Shown here one piece after another: positions 52,201 through 61,418 of a DNA stretch of 64,000 nt (position 1 is the stretch's first letter; each line of letters opens with the position of its first letter). The translations under genes and the position numbers were made by a program. Origin of the DNA: CALVUJ01 sp045119835 (GTDB lineage Bacteria > Bacillota_I > Bacilli_A > RFN20 > DUOF01). The notes below the pieces were generated by a model. It was not told where the DNA came from, ran no database searches, and saw nothing but the letters and a program-made list of their open reading frames with translations. The stretch spans positions 1 to 64,000 of the forward strand of contig JBGVED010000061.1 in NCBI GenBank assembly GCA_045119835.1, in the 5' to 3' direction.

Positions 52201-53196
52201 ATGAATAAAATTTTAAAGTTATTGCTTGTTTTGGTAGTGGTGTTTGTTTGTGTTTCTGGATGTAGTTGTAAAGATAATAACGATGATGATAAAGTAAGAT
52301 TGCAAATTGGTGATATGAATGCTCAAACATATGAAATTATTTCAGAAACTAAGTTAAATAAAATGATTGATAATGAAGAAAACTTTTTGCTGTTTGTTTA
52401 TCAGGAAGGATGTTATGGTTGTAGGTTATTTAAACCTATTTTAGAAAGTGCGATTAAGGAACGACATCTAAAAGTTTATGCAGTTGAAATTTGGAGTTTG
52501 AGTAGAGATCATTCGTTAACGGACATTATTGAGTATACTCCTACGATTGTTTTATATGAAAAGGGAGAAGTAGAAACATATAGTGATCCAGATAAGAATT
52601 CTAGTTATTTTGGCAGTAAAGATGGATTTTTATCTTTTTTAGATAAGTATACACGCATGCCAACTCTTTATTATATAGATAAAAATGGTTTGGATGAGAA
52701 AATTGCTAATGGCGATGATTTTATTGTTTATTATTCTAGGAAAAGTTGTGAAGATTGTAGTTATTTAAATAGAAATTATTTAAAAGAATATTTAGATGAT
52801 AATTATAAAACTAAACATTTTTATATTTTGGAGACAGATGCAGAAGGAATAAGGTTAAGAGATGGACAATATGATGAAAATCAATGGGTTGATTTTAAAA
52901 ATCAGTATGGTCTTAGTAATGTAAATAATAGTTTGGGGCATGGTGTAGGATACGTTCCTACTTTGCAATATTATAGCAATGGTCAGATTAAAGAAATGAT
53001 GGTTTATTTTAATGATGGTGAATATGTTGAAAATAGTGATGGTAGTTACTCTATTGTTATAAATAATAGCTATTATAATGACAATCCTTATATTGGACAG
53101 ACTATTTTAGCTAGCGAGTATAGAGGTAAATTAGAGAGTTTTTATAATCATAAATTAAAACAATTTTTAGATATTAATTTAAAAAAGGTGGATTAG
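52201..53196 (+). CDS. Lipoprotein with two thioredoxin-like domains
   Basis: A 331-residue lipoprotein (signal helix KLLLVLVVVFVCV, lipobox VSGC). Two thioredoxin-fold segments follow, each with a CxxC site: FVYQEGCYGCRLF near residue 73 and VYYSRKSCEDCSYL near 185. The later proline element YVPTLQYY (about 263) matches the cis-Pro loop. The first site is closest to Trx-type oxidoreductases; the protein may handle disulfides outside the membrane. GGGGA precedes the ATG. The AlkD-like gene begins two bases after its stop. Confidence 0.85.
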   Translation: MNKILKLLLVLVVVFVCVSGCSCKDNNDDDKVRLQIGDMNAQTYEIISETKLNKMIDNEENFLLFVYQEGCYGCRLFKPILESAIKERHLKVYAVEIWSLSRDHSLTDIIEYTPTIVLYEKGEVETYSDPDKNSSYFGSKDGFLSFLDKYTRMPTLYYIDKNGLDEKIANGDDFIVYYSRKSCEDCSYLNRNYLKEYLDDNYKTKHFYILETDAEGIRLRDGQYDENQWVDFKNQYGLSNVNNSLGHGVGYVPTLQYYSNGQIKEMMVYFNDGEYVENSDGSYSIVINNSYYNDNPYIGQTILASEYRGKLESFYNHKLKQFLDINLKKVD

Positions 53197-53197
53197 A

Positions 53198-53854
53198 ATG
53201 AATATAAGAGAATATTTGTTTGAGTTAAAAGATGATGATTATAAAGATTTTACTAGTAAATTAACTAAAACTAAATATCCACTTATTGGGGTAAGGATTC
53301 CTATTTTAAAGAGACTTGCTAGAGAAATTTCTAAAAAGAACTATGCTGTAGATGATAGTGAATATTTTGAAGAAATCATGTTAGAGGGATTATCTATAGG
53401 GTATTTAAAGGATATAGATTTAGTTATAGAAAAATTAAAAATATTTATCAAAAAAATAGATGATTGGAGTGTTTGTGATAGTTTGTGTGCCAATCTTAAA
53501 ATAACTATAAAAAATAAGGAAAAAATGTGGGATTTTATTATATCATTTAAGAATAGCGATAAGGAATTTGAACTTAGATTTATGATTGTTATGATGATGG
53601 ATTATTTTATTGATACTCATATTTTAGAGATTTTTGAAATTTTGGATAATATTAAATATGATTTTTATTATTCGAATATGGCAATAGCATGGTTGCTTGC
53701 AACAGCGTTAGTAAGAAAAGAAAGTGAAACATTATTATATTTAAAAAGTAGTAAGGTAAATGATTTTGTTTATAATAAAACTATTTCTAAAGCATGTGAT
53801 TCTTATAGGATTAATGGTTCTTTAAAAATGAAATTAAAGCAAATGAAAAGATAG
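53198..53854 (+). CDS. DNA alkylation repair protein (AlkD-like HEAT-repeat family)
   Basis: A 218-residue helical protein of the DNA_alkylation family (PF08713). It opens REYLFELKDDDYKDF, then has GVRIPILKRLAREI, WSVCDSLCANL and MAIAWLLATALV, all seen in AlkD-type glycosylases. These remove alkylated bases using HEAT-like repeats instead of base flipping. AAGGTGG lies before the ATG, which starts two bases after the lipoprotein stop, suggesting translational coupling despite unrelated functions. The 3' end meets gerQ head-on at a shared hairpin. Confidence 0.88.
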   Translation: MNIREYLFELKDDDYKDFTSKLTKTKYPLIGVRIPILKRLAREISKKNYAVDDSEYFEEIMLEGLSIGYLKDIDLVIEKLKIFIKKIDDWSVCDSLCANLKITIKNKEKMWDFIISFKNSDKEFELRFMIVMMMDYFIDTHILEIFEILDNIKYDFYYSNMAIAWLLATALVRKESETLLYLKSSKVNDFVYNKTISKACDSYRINGSLKMKLKQMKR

Positions 53855-53868
53855 GTTAGCCCTATCTT
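53843..53868 (-). terminator. Terminator between the AlkD-like gene and gerQ
   Basis: AAGATAGG (53848-53855) pairs with CCTATCTT (53861-53868). The minus-strand side runs into TTTTCATTT, so it mainly serves gerQ. Confidence 0.65.
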
Positions 53869-54281
53869 ATTGGATAATCATAGTTTATTTCTTCGTTAAA
53901 TTCAACCCAGTCTAAATATATATTTAGTAATATATAACGTTTTCCGTCACGAGGATCACTTATTATTATGTGGTCTACACCCGCTGCTTCAATTACACCT
54001 TTGTATACTCTATCTCTCCATTCGTTTGAATCACTATATGTCATATAAAAGGTTCCTAATTTTCCTCTATTTAATCTAATAATGTTTTCAATATACGATT
54101 CTTCAATTCTTTTTGTAGGTACAAATGGATTAGGGGAGTATGGTTGTTGATAAGGAATTTGAGTTTGCTGAGGTGTTGGTGGTGTCAGTTGCTGCGAGTT
54201 TGGTGTAGGTGGATAGGGTTGTTGTAAGTTTGCTTGCGAATAAGGTAAAGCATATTTATAATTTTGTTGAGTATTGTCCAT
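53862..54281 (-). CDS. gerQ: Spore coat protein GerQ
   Basis: A 139-residue GerQ homologue. The N-terminal ~55 residues are rich in Pro, Gln, Asn and Tyr, as in coat proteins. The conserved C-terminal domain reads EESYIENIIRLNRGKLGTFY, RDRVYKGVIEAAGVDHIII, SDPRDGKRYILL and YLDWVEFNEEI. In Bacillus GerQ is cross-linked in the coat by transglutaminase Tgl and localises the cortex hydrolase CwlJ for germination. Gln residues in the head could serve as cross-linking sites. GGAGAAAAAAAT precedes the ATG. Together with the CotF genes upstream it marks this organism as spore-forming. Confidence 0.92.
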   Translation of the reverse strand: MDNTQQNYKYALPYSQANLQQPYPPTPNSQQLTPPTPQQTQIPYQQPYSPNPFVPTKRIEESYIENIIRLNRGKLGTFYMTYSDSNEWRDRVYKGVIEAAGVDHIIISDPRDGKRYILLNIYLDWVEFNEEINYDYPIR

Positions 54282-54343
54282 AATTTTTTTCTCCTTTATT
54301 TTTGGCTCATTATATTTGTATGCTTGTGCCTATAAAAAGTTTA

Positions 54344-54375
54344 CAAAAAAACAACCTCAAGTTTTTTGGGGTTGC
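54344..54375 (-). terminator. Terminator in the gap upstream of gerQ
   Basis: On the minus strand, CAACCCC (54374-54368) pairs with GAGGTTG (54358-54352), followed by a T-rich run (54351-54345). It would end a transcript from the CotF genes or from the structured element at 54473-54557. Confidence 0.7.
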
Positions 54376-54472
54376 TTTTTAAGGTATTATTAATACCTGT
54401 ATGTTTAGTATTTTATCATGAATAATCCTGTCTTTAAATTTTAAATTTATTTGTATGTCTTTTCTTTAATGT

Positions 54473-54557
54473 TATACTCAAGCAATCCCCTAAGACTAAG
54501 GTTAAGTATTAGTTTATTAACTCAATACTATTAACTACGGCCTCCTTTTTGAGTATA
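54473..54557. ncRNA. Possible structured RNA in the coat-gene gap (strand uncertain)
   Basis: The outer arms TATACTCAA (54473-54481) and TTGAGTATA (54549-54557) are exact complements 67 bases apart. Between them lies a hairpin GTTAA-GTATT (54501-54510) with AATAC-TA-TTAAC (54524-54535). The unpaired joints are base-rich in a way unlike the surrounding AT sequence: AATCCCCTAAG on one side and GGCCTCC on the other. On the minus strand these read GGAGGCC and CTTAGGGGATT, and a terminator follows about 100 bases later. The 326-base gap between CotF and gerQ holds nothing else recognisable. No known riboswitch class was matched. Confidence 0.4.
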
Positions 54558-54607
54558 TTACTACAAAATTTGACAAAATATAATTGTGAAAACTTTCAAC
54601 ATTATTT

Positions 54608-54904
54608 TTATTCACCGATAGAATATGAATCTAATTCTGTTTTGCTTTGATTGTATTTTTCTACATCTTGAATGATTTTGTTATGCGGTTGTTGCTCAAC
54701 TTGGTACCAGCCTTTAGAGCGAAGCAAATTGTAACAATCTCTTTGCTCATCAAAAATTTCTTCTCTTAAATCGCTTGAGATATCAAATACTAAGTCATTG
54801 CTAGATTCGATACTAAAGTTGTGATATAAAGAGGCTAGTGCTTTTATTGATGATAATGTATCTATTAAGATATCTTTGTCAGAAAAGTATGTGTTATTAT
54901 TCAT
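54608..54904 (-). CDS. Spore coat protein, CotF family
   Basis: A 98-residue protein with the Coat_F (PF07875) pattern: FSDKDILIDTLSSIKALASLYHNF, then an acidic helix (DISSDLREEIFDEQRDCYNLLRSKGWY) and VEQQPHNKI. CotF-type proteins are small coat structural proteins with a ferritin-like helix pair. GGAGAAG precedes the ATG. It starts one base after the stop of a smaller helical gene, a pairing typical of clostridial and Bacilli CotF loci. Confidence 0.85.
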   Translation of the reverse strand: MNNNTYFSDKDILIDTLSSIKALASLYHNFSIESSNDLVFDISSDLREEIFDEQRDCYNLLRSKGWYQVEQQPHNKIIQDVEKYNQSKTELDSYSIGE

Positions 54905-54905
54905 T

Positions 54906-55112
54906 TTATTCTTCTCCTTCCATTAGGCCTACTAAGTCTTCATATTGGGCGCATAATAAAACATTTAAATCTTCTAATAAATCTTTTACATCTTGATCTG
55001 AACTCATTTCATAGTAAAGATTTGTTTTTTTCACTAAGTTTAGTGAATGATTAAGAATGTCTTCAATATATTGACAATCTTTTGGTGTTAAAGCAGTTTC
55101 TGGTTGTTGCAT
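54906..55112 (-). CDS. Small CotF-associated coat protein
   Basis: A 68-residue protein, helical and acidic: ALTPKDCQYIEDILNHSLNL, VKKTNLYYEMSSD and VKDLLEDLN. It resembles the first helices of CotF-type proteins and the short partner genes often found immediately upstream of cotF. It has no signal peptide. The ATG at 55112 follows GGATGA. Being one base upstream of the CotF gene, the two are clearly one operon. Individual function is unknown. Confidence 0.75.
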   Translation of the reverse strand: MQQPETALTPKDCQYIEDILNHSLNLVKKTNLYYEMSSDQDVKDLLEDLNVLLCAQYEDLVGLMEGEE

Positions 55113-55262
55113 TTTTATCATCCTTTCTTTTACTTCTAAAATTATTATTGGTTATTGTTTTTGTTTTATACTTCAATTTATTGCTAAATAAAGTAATTTT
55201 TGATTAGTAAAAAATTTGAGGTGGTGTTATAATAATAAAGTTTAAAAGGATGTGTGTAATTT

Positions 55263-56966
55263 ATGAAAGCTAGTAAAATGCTTATTTCAACGTTAAAAGA
55301 GGCTCCAAATGAGGCTATTATTGATAGTCATATTTTACTTCTTAGAGCAGGTATGGTTAGAAAACTTGTTTCTGGAGTATATAATTATTTGCCTTTAGGA
55401 AAGAGAGTTTTAAATAAAATAGAAAATATTATAAGAAGAAATATGGATGAAGCAGGATGTTTAGAAATATTATCTAGTGCGATGCAACCTAAGGAATTAT
55501 GGGAGAGTAGTGGAAGATGGGCTAAATACGGTCCTGAATTAATGAGGTTTAAAGACAGACATGATAGGGAATTTTGTTTAGGACCAACTCATGAAGAGGT
55601 GTTTACAGATTTAATTAAAAATGAAGTCAAATCATATAAAAATTTACCTATTAACATATACCAAATTCAAACTAAATATAGAGATGAAATGCGTCCTAGA
55701 TTTGGTCTTATGAGAAGTAGAGAATTCTTAATGAAAGATGCTTATAGTTTTGATGTTGATGAGAAAGGGTTAGATATTTCTTATGAGAATATGAAACAAG
55801 CTTATATTAATACATTTGATGAGCTTAACATTAACTATAGAATTGTTTTAGCAGATACTGGAGCGATAGGTGGTAATGGGTCTCATCAATTTATGGCTTT
55901 AAGTGATGTTGGAGAAAGTACAATTATTTATTGTAATAAATGCGGTTATGCTGCTGATGAAGAAAAAGCAGAGTCAAAAAAAGAAGAGTACAATGTAGAT
56001 GCAGAAGAGTTACCATTAGAGGAAGTTTATACTCCTAATTTTAAGACAATTGAGGAAGTTTCGAGTTTCTTGAATATTTCTAATAAAGCTACAGCAAAAG
56101 CGTTAGTTTATTATGCTAGAGATAGATATATTTGTGCTCTTATTAGAGGGGATAGAAACGTTAATGAAATAAAATTATGTAATGCTTTGGATATTGCTGA
56201 GCATGAGTTAAGACTAGCAACAGATAGAGAAATTGAAGAAATTTGTTTAGTAAAGGGTTTTATTGGTCCAAGAGGACTTGATTTAGAAATTTATATGGAT
56301 GAAGAGTTAGTTAATCAAAAAAATATGCTTATAGGAGCAAATAAGGTTGATTATCATTTAAAAAATGCTAATTTGAATAGAGATTTTAAAGTTAATAAAA
56401 TAGCTGATTTTAGATTAACTGAAAAAGGAGATATTTGTCCTATATGTGGTGCTAGAATGGATAGCGAAATGGGTATTGAAGTAGGTCAAATATTTAAACT
56501 TGGAGAGAAGTATTCTTCAAGTATGGGGTGTACTTATTTAGATGAATCAGGTAGTAATAAACCTATGGTTATGGGATGCTATGGAATAGGGGTTAGTAGA
56601 ACGCTTCAAAGTATTATTGATCAAAATCATGATGAGTTTGGTATAAAGTGGCCAATAAACGTTGCCCCTTATCATGTTGTTGTTGTTCCTGTTAATTATA
56701 AAGATGATGAAATGAAATCACTAGCAGATAAAATCTATGATAAGTTAATCAAAGAAAAACAAGAAGTTATTTTGGATGATAGAGATTATAAACCTGGATT
56801 TAAGTTTAAAGATTGGGATTTGATTGGTATTCCTTATATGATTATTGTTGGAAGAAGAGCAAGCGAAGGTTTTGTAGAGGTTAAAAATAGGTATACTAAT
56901 GAGAAAATAGAAATGGAATATGAGGCTGCTATTAATTTTGTTGTTAATAGTGTTAAAGAAAAATAA
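55263..56966 (+). CDS. proS: Proline--tRNA ligase
   Basis: A 567-residue prokaryote-type ProRS. Motif 1 follows GVYNYLPLGKRVLNKIE; motif 2 is KYRDEMRPRFGLMRSREF; the editing insert (about 225-385) includes KALVYYARDRYICALIRGDR; motif 3 is CYGIGVSRTLQSI; and the anticodon domain ends the protein. The ATG follows AAGGATG after a TATAAT-like box (about 55229). There is no T-box leader. It starts a plus-strand run with ychF 29 bases downstream. Confidence 0.96.
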   Translation: MKASKMLISTLKEAPNEAIIDSHILLLRAGMVRKLVSGVYNYLPLGKRVLNKIENIIRRNMDEAGCLEILSSAMQPKELWESSGRWAKYGPELMRFKDRHDREFCLGPTHEEVFTDLIKNEVKSYKNLPINIYQIQTKYRDEMRPRFGLMRSREFLMKDAYSFDVDEKGLDISYENMKQAYINTFDELNINYRIVLADTGAIGGNGSHQFMALSDVGESTIIYCNKCGYAADEEKAESKKEEYNVDAEELPLEEVYTPNFKTIEEVSSFLNISNKATAKALVYYARDRYICALIRGDRNVNEIKLCNALDIAEHELRLATDREIEEICLVKGFIGPRGLDLEIYMDEELVNQKNMLIGANKVDYHLKNANLNRDFKVNKIADFRLTEKGDICPICGARMDSEMGIEVGQIFKLGEKYSSSMGCTYLDESGSNKPMVMGCYGIGVSRTLQSIIDQNHDEFGIKWPINVAPYHVVVVPVNYKDDEMKSLADKIYDKLIKEKQEVILDDRDYKPGFKFKDWDLIGIPYMIIVGRRASEGFVEVKNRYTNEKIEMEYEAAINFVVNSVKEK

Positions 56967-56995
56967 TTTTGTTATAATTTAGTGAGGTGTATGAA

Positions 56996-58099
56996 ATGAG
57001 TTTAAAAGCTGGAATTATTGGACTTCCTAATGTAGGAAAGTCAACGTTGTTTAATGCAATTACTTCATCTAATGTAGAGGCTAGTAACTATCCTTTTGCT
57101 ACTATTAGTCCTAATACTGGAGTAGTTGAGGTAAAGGATATTAGAATTGATAATATGATACCTTTGTACAATCCTAAAAAGGTTGTTAGAGCAACTTTTG
57201 AGTTTTGTGATATAGCAGGACTTGTTAAAGGTGCTAGTAAAGGCGAAGGCTTAGGAAATCAATTTTTAGCTAATATTAGAGAAGTTGACGCTATTTGCCA
57301 TGTTGTAAGATGTTTTGAGAGTAATGAAATTGTTCATGTTGAAGGTAGTGTAAACGCTTTAAGAGATGTAGAAATTATAAATTTAGAATTAGTTTTTGCT
57401 GATTTAGATGTAGTAGAGAAAAGACTTGGCAAAATTGAGAAAAAAGCTCAAACTAGTAAAGATAAAGAGGCTGTTTTTGAAGTTAATTTGCTTAAAAAGT
57501 TTATTGCTGCTTTAACTGAAGGTAAAAGAGCTAATAGTGTTGATTTAACTAATGAAGAAAAATTATATGCTAAAAGTTTTAATTTATTAACGTTAAAACC
57601 ATTAATTTATGTTGCTAATTTAGCAGAAAATGAAATTAATGATCCAACAGTTAATAAAAATTATAATGATTTATGTGAGTTAGCTAAAAATGAAGGAACA
57701 ACAGTTGTTCCAGTAAGTGCTCAAATTGAAGCGGATTTAGCAAGTTTAGAGGAAGAAGAAAAGAAATTATTCTTAAATGATTTAGGTGTAGAGTATTCAG
57801 GACTTGAGATGTTAACTAGAGCTGCTTATTCTTTGTTAGGGCTTGAAACTTACTTTACAGCAGGAACTGATGAGTTAAAGGCTTGGACTTTTAAAACTGG
57901 AATGAAAGCTCCTGAATGTGCTGGTATAATTCATAGTGATTTTGAAAGAGGTTTTATAAAGGCGGAAGTTTATACTTATGATGACATTATGGAGTATAAA
58001 AATGAATTAAAAGTAAAAGAAAATGGTAAACTAAGGATTGAAGGAAAAGAATACGTTGTAAAAGATGGCGATATAATGTATTTTAGATTTAATGTATAG
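56996..58099 (+). CDS. ychF: Redox-regulated ATPase YchF (OBG family)
   Basis: A P-loop NTPase of about 367 residues. G1 is GLPNVGKSTLF, G3 is DIAGLVKGA, and the G4 position reads NLAENE, the N-x-x-E that gives YchF its ATP rather than GTP preference. The C-terminal TGS-like domain includes FFTAG-type TYFTAGTDELKAW. The ATG at 56996 is used since GAGGTG lies immediately upstream; a GTG at 56987 overlaps it. YchF binds ribosomes and responds to oxidative stress. Confidence 0.95.
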   Translation: MSLKAGIIGLPNVGKSTLFNAITSSNVEASNYPFATISPNTGVVEVKDIRIDNMIPLYNPKKVVRATFEFCDIAGLVKGASKGEGLGNQFLANIREVDAICHVVRCFESNEIVHVEGSVNALRDVEIINLELVFADLDVVEKRLGKIEKKAQTSKDKEAVFEVNLLKKFIAALTEGKRANSVDLTNEEKLYAKSFNLLTLKPLIYVANLAENEINDPTVNKNYNDLCELAKNEGTTVVPVSAQIEADLASLEEEEKKLFLNDLGVEYSGLEMLTRAAYSLLGLETYFTAGTDELKAWTFKTGMKAPECAGIIHSDFERGFIKAEVYTYDDIMEYKNELKVKENGKLRIEGKEYVVKDGDIMYFRFNV

Positions 58100-58110
58100 G
58101 AGAAATAAGT

Positions 58111-58998
58111 GTGAGAAAGAAACAAAAGATAGGACTTGTGCTAGGCGGAGGCGGAGGAAAAGGAGCTTATCAAATTGGTGTTTGGAAGGCTCTTAAAGAA
58201 TATAAAATAGATAAATATATTAACTATGTAAGTGGTACTTCGATAGGTTCTTTGAACTCGCTTTTGTTTCTTACTGGCGATTTGGATAATGCTATAAATG
58301 TTTGGAGTAATATAACAAGAGAGACTGCTTTGACTAAAAAAAGTGTTAAGGATATATTTTTTAAGAAAAGTTTGTATTCTAGAGATGGTTTTATTGATTT
58401 AGCAGAGAAGAATGTTAATTTTGATAAAATTAGTAATTCTAAAATTAAGTCTTTTGTTACCGCAACTCCTGTTAGTAAACATATTGAAGGTGCACCTACA
58501 AATTTTTGCTTAAATGGTAAGAGTAAAGAGGAGATTCTTAAATATGTATTAGCGAGTTCTGCTATTCCTGTTATTTTTGAACCTGTAGTTATTAATGGTA
58601 TTAAATATAGAGATGGTTATATGGTTGATAATAATCCTGTTAGGGTTTTAAAGGAGCAGGGGTGTGAACTTATATTTGTTGTTCCTTTAAAAGAGTTTTC
58701 TATAGCAAGTGAGTGTGCAGATGAAAATACTACTGTTATTGATTTTGTTTCCCCATATAATGATTATGGCATTATTGATGGTACGCTTGATTTTGTTTCT
58801 GAGAGGGCAATAATGCGAATGAATCATGGTTATGAGTTAGCAAAGCAATTGATTGTTAAACTTATTGATGATGGGATTATTGCTATGACATGGAGACAAA
58901 AAATAAGGATATTTTTCAAAAAGTTTAAAAGAAAAAAAGAAGAAAAAAAATATTATTATTGTTTAAATAAAAGAGAAGTTATTCATAGACCAGAATAA
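58111..58998 (+). CDS. Patatin-like phospholipase family protein
   Basis: A 295-residue serine acyl hydrolase. Glycine-rich oxyanion loop GLVLGGGGGKGAY (residues 8-20), nucleophile elbow GTSIGS (about 44-49), and the catalytic Asp in DGYMVDNNP (about 170). The dyad is complete, so it should be active on phospholipids or other lipid esters. A basic lysine-rich tail (about 262-285) may bind membrane. The GTG start follows TAGGAGA. There is no signal peptide, so it acts inside the cell. It lies between ychF and uppP. Confidence 0.9.
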   Translation: MRKKQKIGLVLGGGGGKGAYQIGVWKALKEYKIDKYINYVSGTSIGSLNSLLFLTGDLDNAINVWSNITRETALTKKSVKDIFFKKSLYSRDGFIDLAEKNVNFDKISNSKIKSFVTATPVSKHIEGAPTNFCLNGKSKEEILKYVLASSAIPVIFEPVVINGIKYRDGYMVDNNPVRVLKEQGCELIFVVPLKEFSIASECADENTTVIDFVSPYNDYGIIDGTLDFVSERAIMRMNHGYELAKQLIVKLIDDGIIAMTWRQKIRIFFKKFKRKKEEKKYYYCLNKREVIHRPE

Positions 58999-59027
58999 TT
59001 ATAAATATACTTTAATAGGTGATTAAA

Positions 59028-59828
59028 TTGAAAATTATTGAACTATTGAAGTATATTTTTTTATCTATAATTCAAGGGGTTGGCGAGATTCTTCCCATAT
59101 CTTCAAGTGGGCACTTGTTGTTATTTAGAAAGATATTAAATATTGAAATGGAAGGTTTTGCCGTAGAACTAGTTTTACATTTAGCGTCTCTTTTAGCTCT
59201 TTTTATTTATTATAGGAAAATAATTAAAGAATTATTTATAGGCTTTTTTAAATATTTATTTTTAAAAGATAAAGTTTATAGAAGAGAATTTAGATTTGTT
59301 ATAGGGATGATTATTAGTTTATTTCCTACTTGTTTAGTGGGATATTTTTTTAATGATTATTTGGATTATTTTTTAAAATATAGTTTAATTGTAGGAGTTT
59401 TCTTGATTTTAAATGGTTTAAATTTATGGCTGATTAGAAATAAGGATGGAAAGAAGTGTGTGGAAGAGTTATCTTTATTTTCATTTATTAAAATAGGTTT
59501 AGGACAGTGCTTAGGGCTAGTTCCTGGATTTTCTAGAAGTGGAAGTGCTCTTTCTATGTGTTATAGGGAGAAATTAAGCAAGGAAGATAGTGAAAAGTTT
59601 ACTTTTTTAATGTTGTTTCCTTTAGTTATAGGGTCTTTAATACTAAATATTGGTGATTTTAGTTTTGATTCTAATATGACTATTTTGCTTTTTATTTCTT
59701 TTATAATTACTTTTATGTTTACTTTTTTTAGTTTAGGTTTGTTATCTAAAGTAGTTGGTAAGGGTAAATTATATTATTTTTCTTATTATTGTATTATAAT
59801 AGGTATGTTAGTTATTGTTTTTAATTAA
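59028..59828 (+). CDS. uppP: Undecaprenyl-diphosphate phosphatase
   Basis: A membrane protein of about 266 residues with seven or eight helices that recycles the lipid carrier for cell-wall synthesis. Both signature segments are present: QGVGEILPISSSGHL near the start and VPGFSRSGSAL near residue 170, with the catalytic Glu, Ser and Arg. The start is probably TTG 59028 with AGGTGA just upstream; GTG 59019 overlaps that site. It confers background bacitracin tolerance in other species. It is in the proS-to-clpB plus-strand run. Confidence 0.93.
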   Translation: MKIIELLKYIFLSIIQGVGEILPISSSGHLLLFRKILNIEMEGFAVELVLHLASLLALFIYYRKIIKELFIGFFKYLFLKDKVYRREFRFVIGMIISLFPTCLVGYFFNDYLDYFLKYSLIVGVFLILNGLNLWLIRNKDGKKCVEELSLFSFIKIGLGQCLGLVPGFSRSGSALSMCYREKLSKEDSEKFTFLMLFPLVIGSLILNIGDFSFDSNMTILLFISFIITFMFTFFSLGLLSKVVGKGKLYYFSYYCIIIGMLVIVFN

Positions 59829-59842
59829 ATGGAGTGAAGGTA

Positions 59843-60595
59843 ATGGGGTATATATTTTTGGGTATCTTTTTTATTTTGTTTGTTGTAGGTATTTGTATTA
59901 TTGTATATTGTAATAATGTTATTAAGGTAAATAATGTGTCTTTTATTAGTGATAAGATAGATAAAGATATAGATATTGTTTTTGTTAGTGATTTTCATGT
60001 TGGAAGATATATGAAAAAGAGGGAATTAATTAAAATTATAAATAAAGTAAATGAATTAGAGGGTGATTATCTTTTAATTGGAGGAGATATGGGAGATAAG
60101 AAGCCTTTAAAGTATTATAAAAATGAGGATTTAAAGAAGATTTTTAATGATTTAAAGATTAAAAAGAGATATTTTGTAGGAGGGAATCATGATGACTACT
60201 CCTTATCTTTATATGAAAATTTTATTGTTTTAAAAGATGAAGTAATAACTTTAAGTGATAATGTTAAGTTGTTGGGGTTAAATTGGGAAAGTGCAGAGTG
60301 TTTAGATTATAAACTTAGTAGAGATAATTATAATATTTTATTGTCTCATTATCCTGATAGGGTATGTGATTATTCAAAAATAGATTTAGCATTAGGAGCA
60401 CATTCTCACGGTCATCAGGTGAATTTACCATTTTGTAAATTTCATCATAAAGAAAAGTATTGTAGAGGGTTGTATGACTTTAAAAATAATAAATATTTAT
60501 ATGTTAATAAAGGTTTAGGGTTTAGTTTTTTGAAGGTGAGATTTTTTTCGTGCAGAGAAATTGTTAAAATAGAATTGAGGGGGAGTAAAAAATGA
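59843..60595 (+). CDS. Membrane-anchored metallophosphoesterase
   Basis: About 250 residues. One N-terminal membrane helix (IFFILFVVGICIIVY) precedes a calcineurin-like phosphoesterase domain: FVSDFHVGR, GGDMGDK, GGNHDD, LSHYPD and GAHSHGHQ, the complete two-metal set. YkuE-like enzymes of this build act on UDP-diacylglucosamine-type or other membrane substrates; the substrate here is unknown. The ATG at 59843 follows GGAGTGAAGG. It ends in TGA, which overlaps the udg ATG (ATGA). Confidence 0.9.
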   Translation: MGYIFLGIFFILFVVGICIIVYCNNVIKVNNVSFISDKIDKDIDIVFVSDFHVGRYMKKRELIKIINKVNELEGDYLLIGGDMGDKKPLKYYKNEDLKKIFNDLKIKKRYFVGGNHDDYSLSLYENFIVLKDEVITLSDNVKLLGLNWESAECLDYKLSRDNYNILLSHYPDRVCDYSKIDLALGAHSHGHQVNLPFCKFHHKEKYCRGLYDFKNNKYLYVNKGLGFSFLKVRFFSCREIVKIELRGSKK

Positions 60596-61266
60596 TGGGA
60601 GAAGTAGTTAATGGATGGAAAAGGATAATAGACAATGAAAGAGTAAAACCTTACTTTGTTGAATTAAAGAAGTTTCTTTTAGATGAATATGATAACTATA
60701 ATGTATATCCAAGAAAAGGAGATATATTTAAAGCATTTGAGTTAACAGATTTTAGCAATGTTAAGGTTGTAATTTTAGGTCAAGATCCTTATCATCAACC
60801 ATTTCAAGCGCATGGTTTATGTTTTTCGGTTAACAAAGGAGTTAAGGTTCCTCCAAGTTTAGTTAATATTTATAAAGAAATTAAAAGTGATTTAGGGTGT
60901 AATATACCAAGTCATGGTAATTTAACAAAATGGGCAAATCAAGGCGTATTACTTCTTAATACAATTATGAGTGTAAGGGATTCTTCACCAATGTCACATA
61001 GTAATAAGGGATGGGAAATCTTTACTGATAGAGTTATTAGAGAATTAAATGATGATGATACTCCTAAGGTGTTTTTGTTATGGGGAAGTCCTTCAAGAAA
61101 GAAAAAAACTCTAATAACAAATCCTAAACATTTGATATTAGAGTGTGCGCATCCTTCACCTTTATCAGCATATAATGGGTTCTTTGGTTGTAAACATTTT
61201 TCTAAGACTAATGAGTTTTTAAAGAAGAATAATAGAGAAGTAATTGATTGGCAGATTGATGAATAA
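60592..61266 (+). CDS. udg: Uracil-DNA glycosylase
   Basis: A 224-residue family 1 UDG that removes uracil from DNA. Motif A is VVILGQDPYHQPFQAHG (water-activating Asp); the uracil site Phe is in LCFSVNKG; the DNA-intercalation loop is HPSPLSAYNGF. The start is one of two ATGs at 60592 and 60595, behind GGGGGAG; the first overlaps the upstream stop. With dut at 32.5 kb and nfo at 36 kb, all the steps that keep uracil out of DNA or begin its repair are encoded in this window. Confidence 0.95.
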   Translation: MMGEVVNGWKRIIDNERVKPYFVELKKFLLDEYDNYNVYPRKGDIFKAFELTDFSNVKVVILGQDPYHQPFQAHGLCFSVNKGVKVPPSLVNIYKEIKSDLGCNIPSHGNLTKWANQGVLLLNTIMSVRDSSPMSHSNKGWEIFTDRVIRELNDDDTPKVFLLWGSPSRKKKTLITNPKHLILECAHPSPLSAYNGFFGCKHFSKTNEFLKKNNREVIDWQIDE

Positions 61267-61418
61267 TTCGTCCAAAAAAGAAACACAAAATTTGCTTAAC
61301 TTTGGGATTTATATGTAATAGTACTATAAACGAATATTTTGTAAATATAGAAATAAAAATGAAAAAAGAGATTAATTGGGTAAAAGTGATAGTTATGCTT
61401 TTGCTCTTTTTTATGTTT

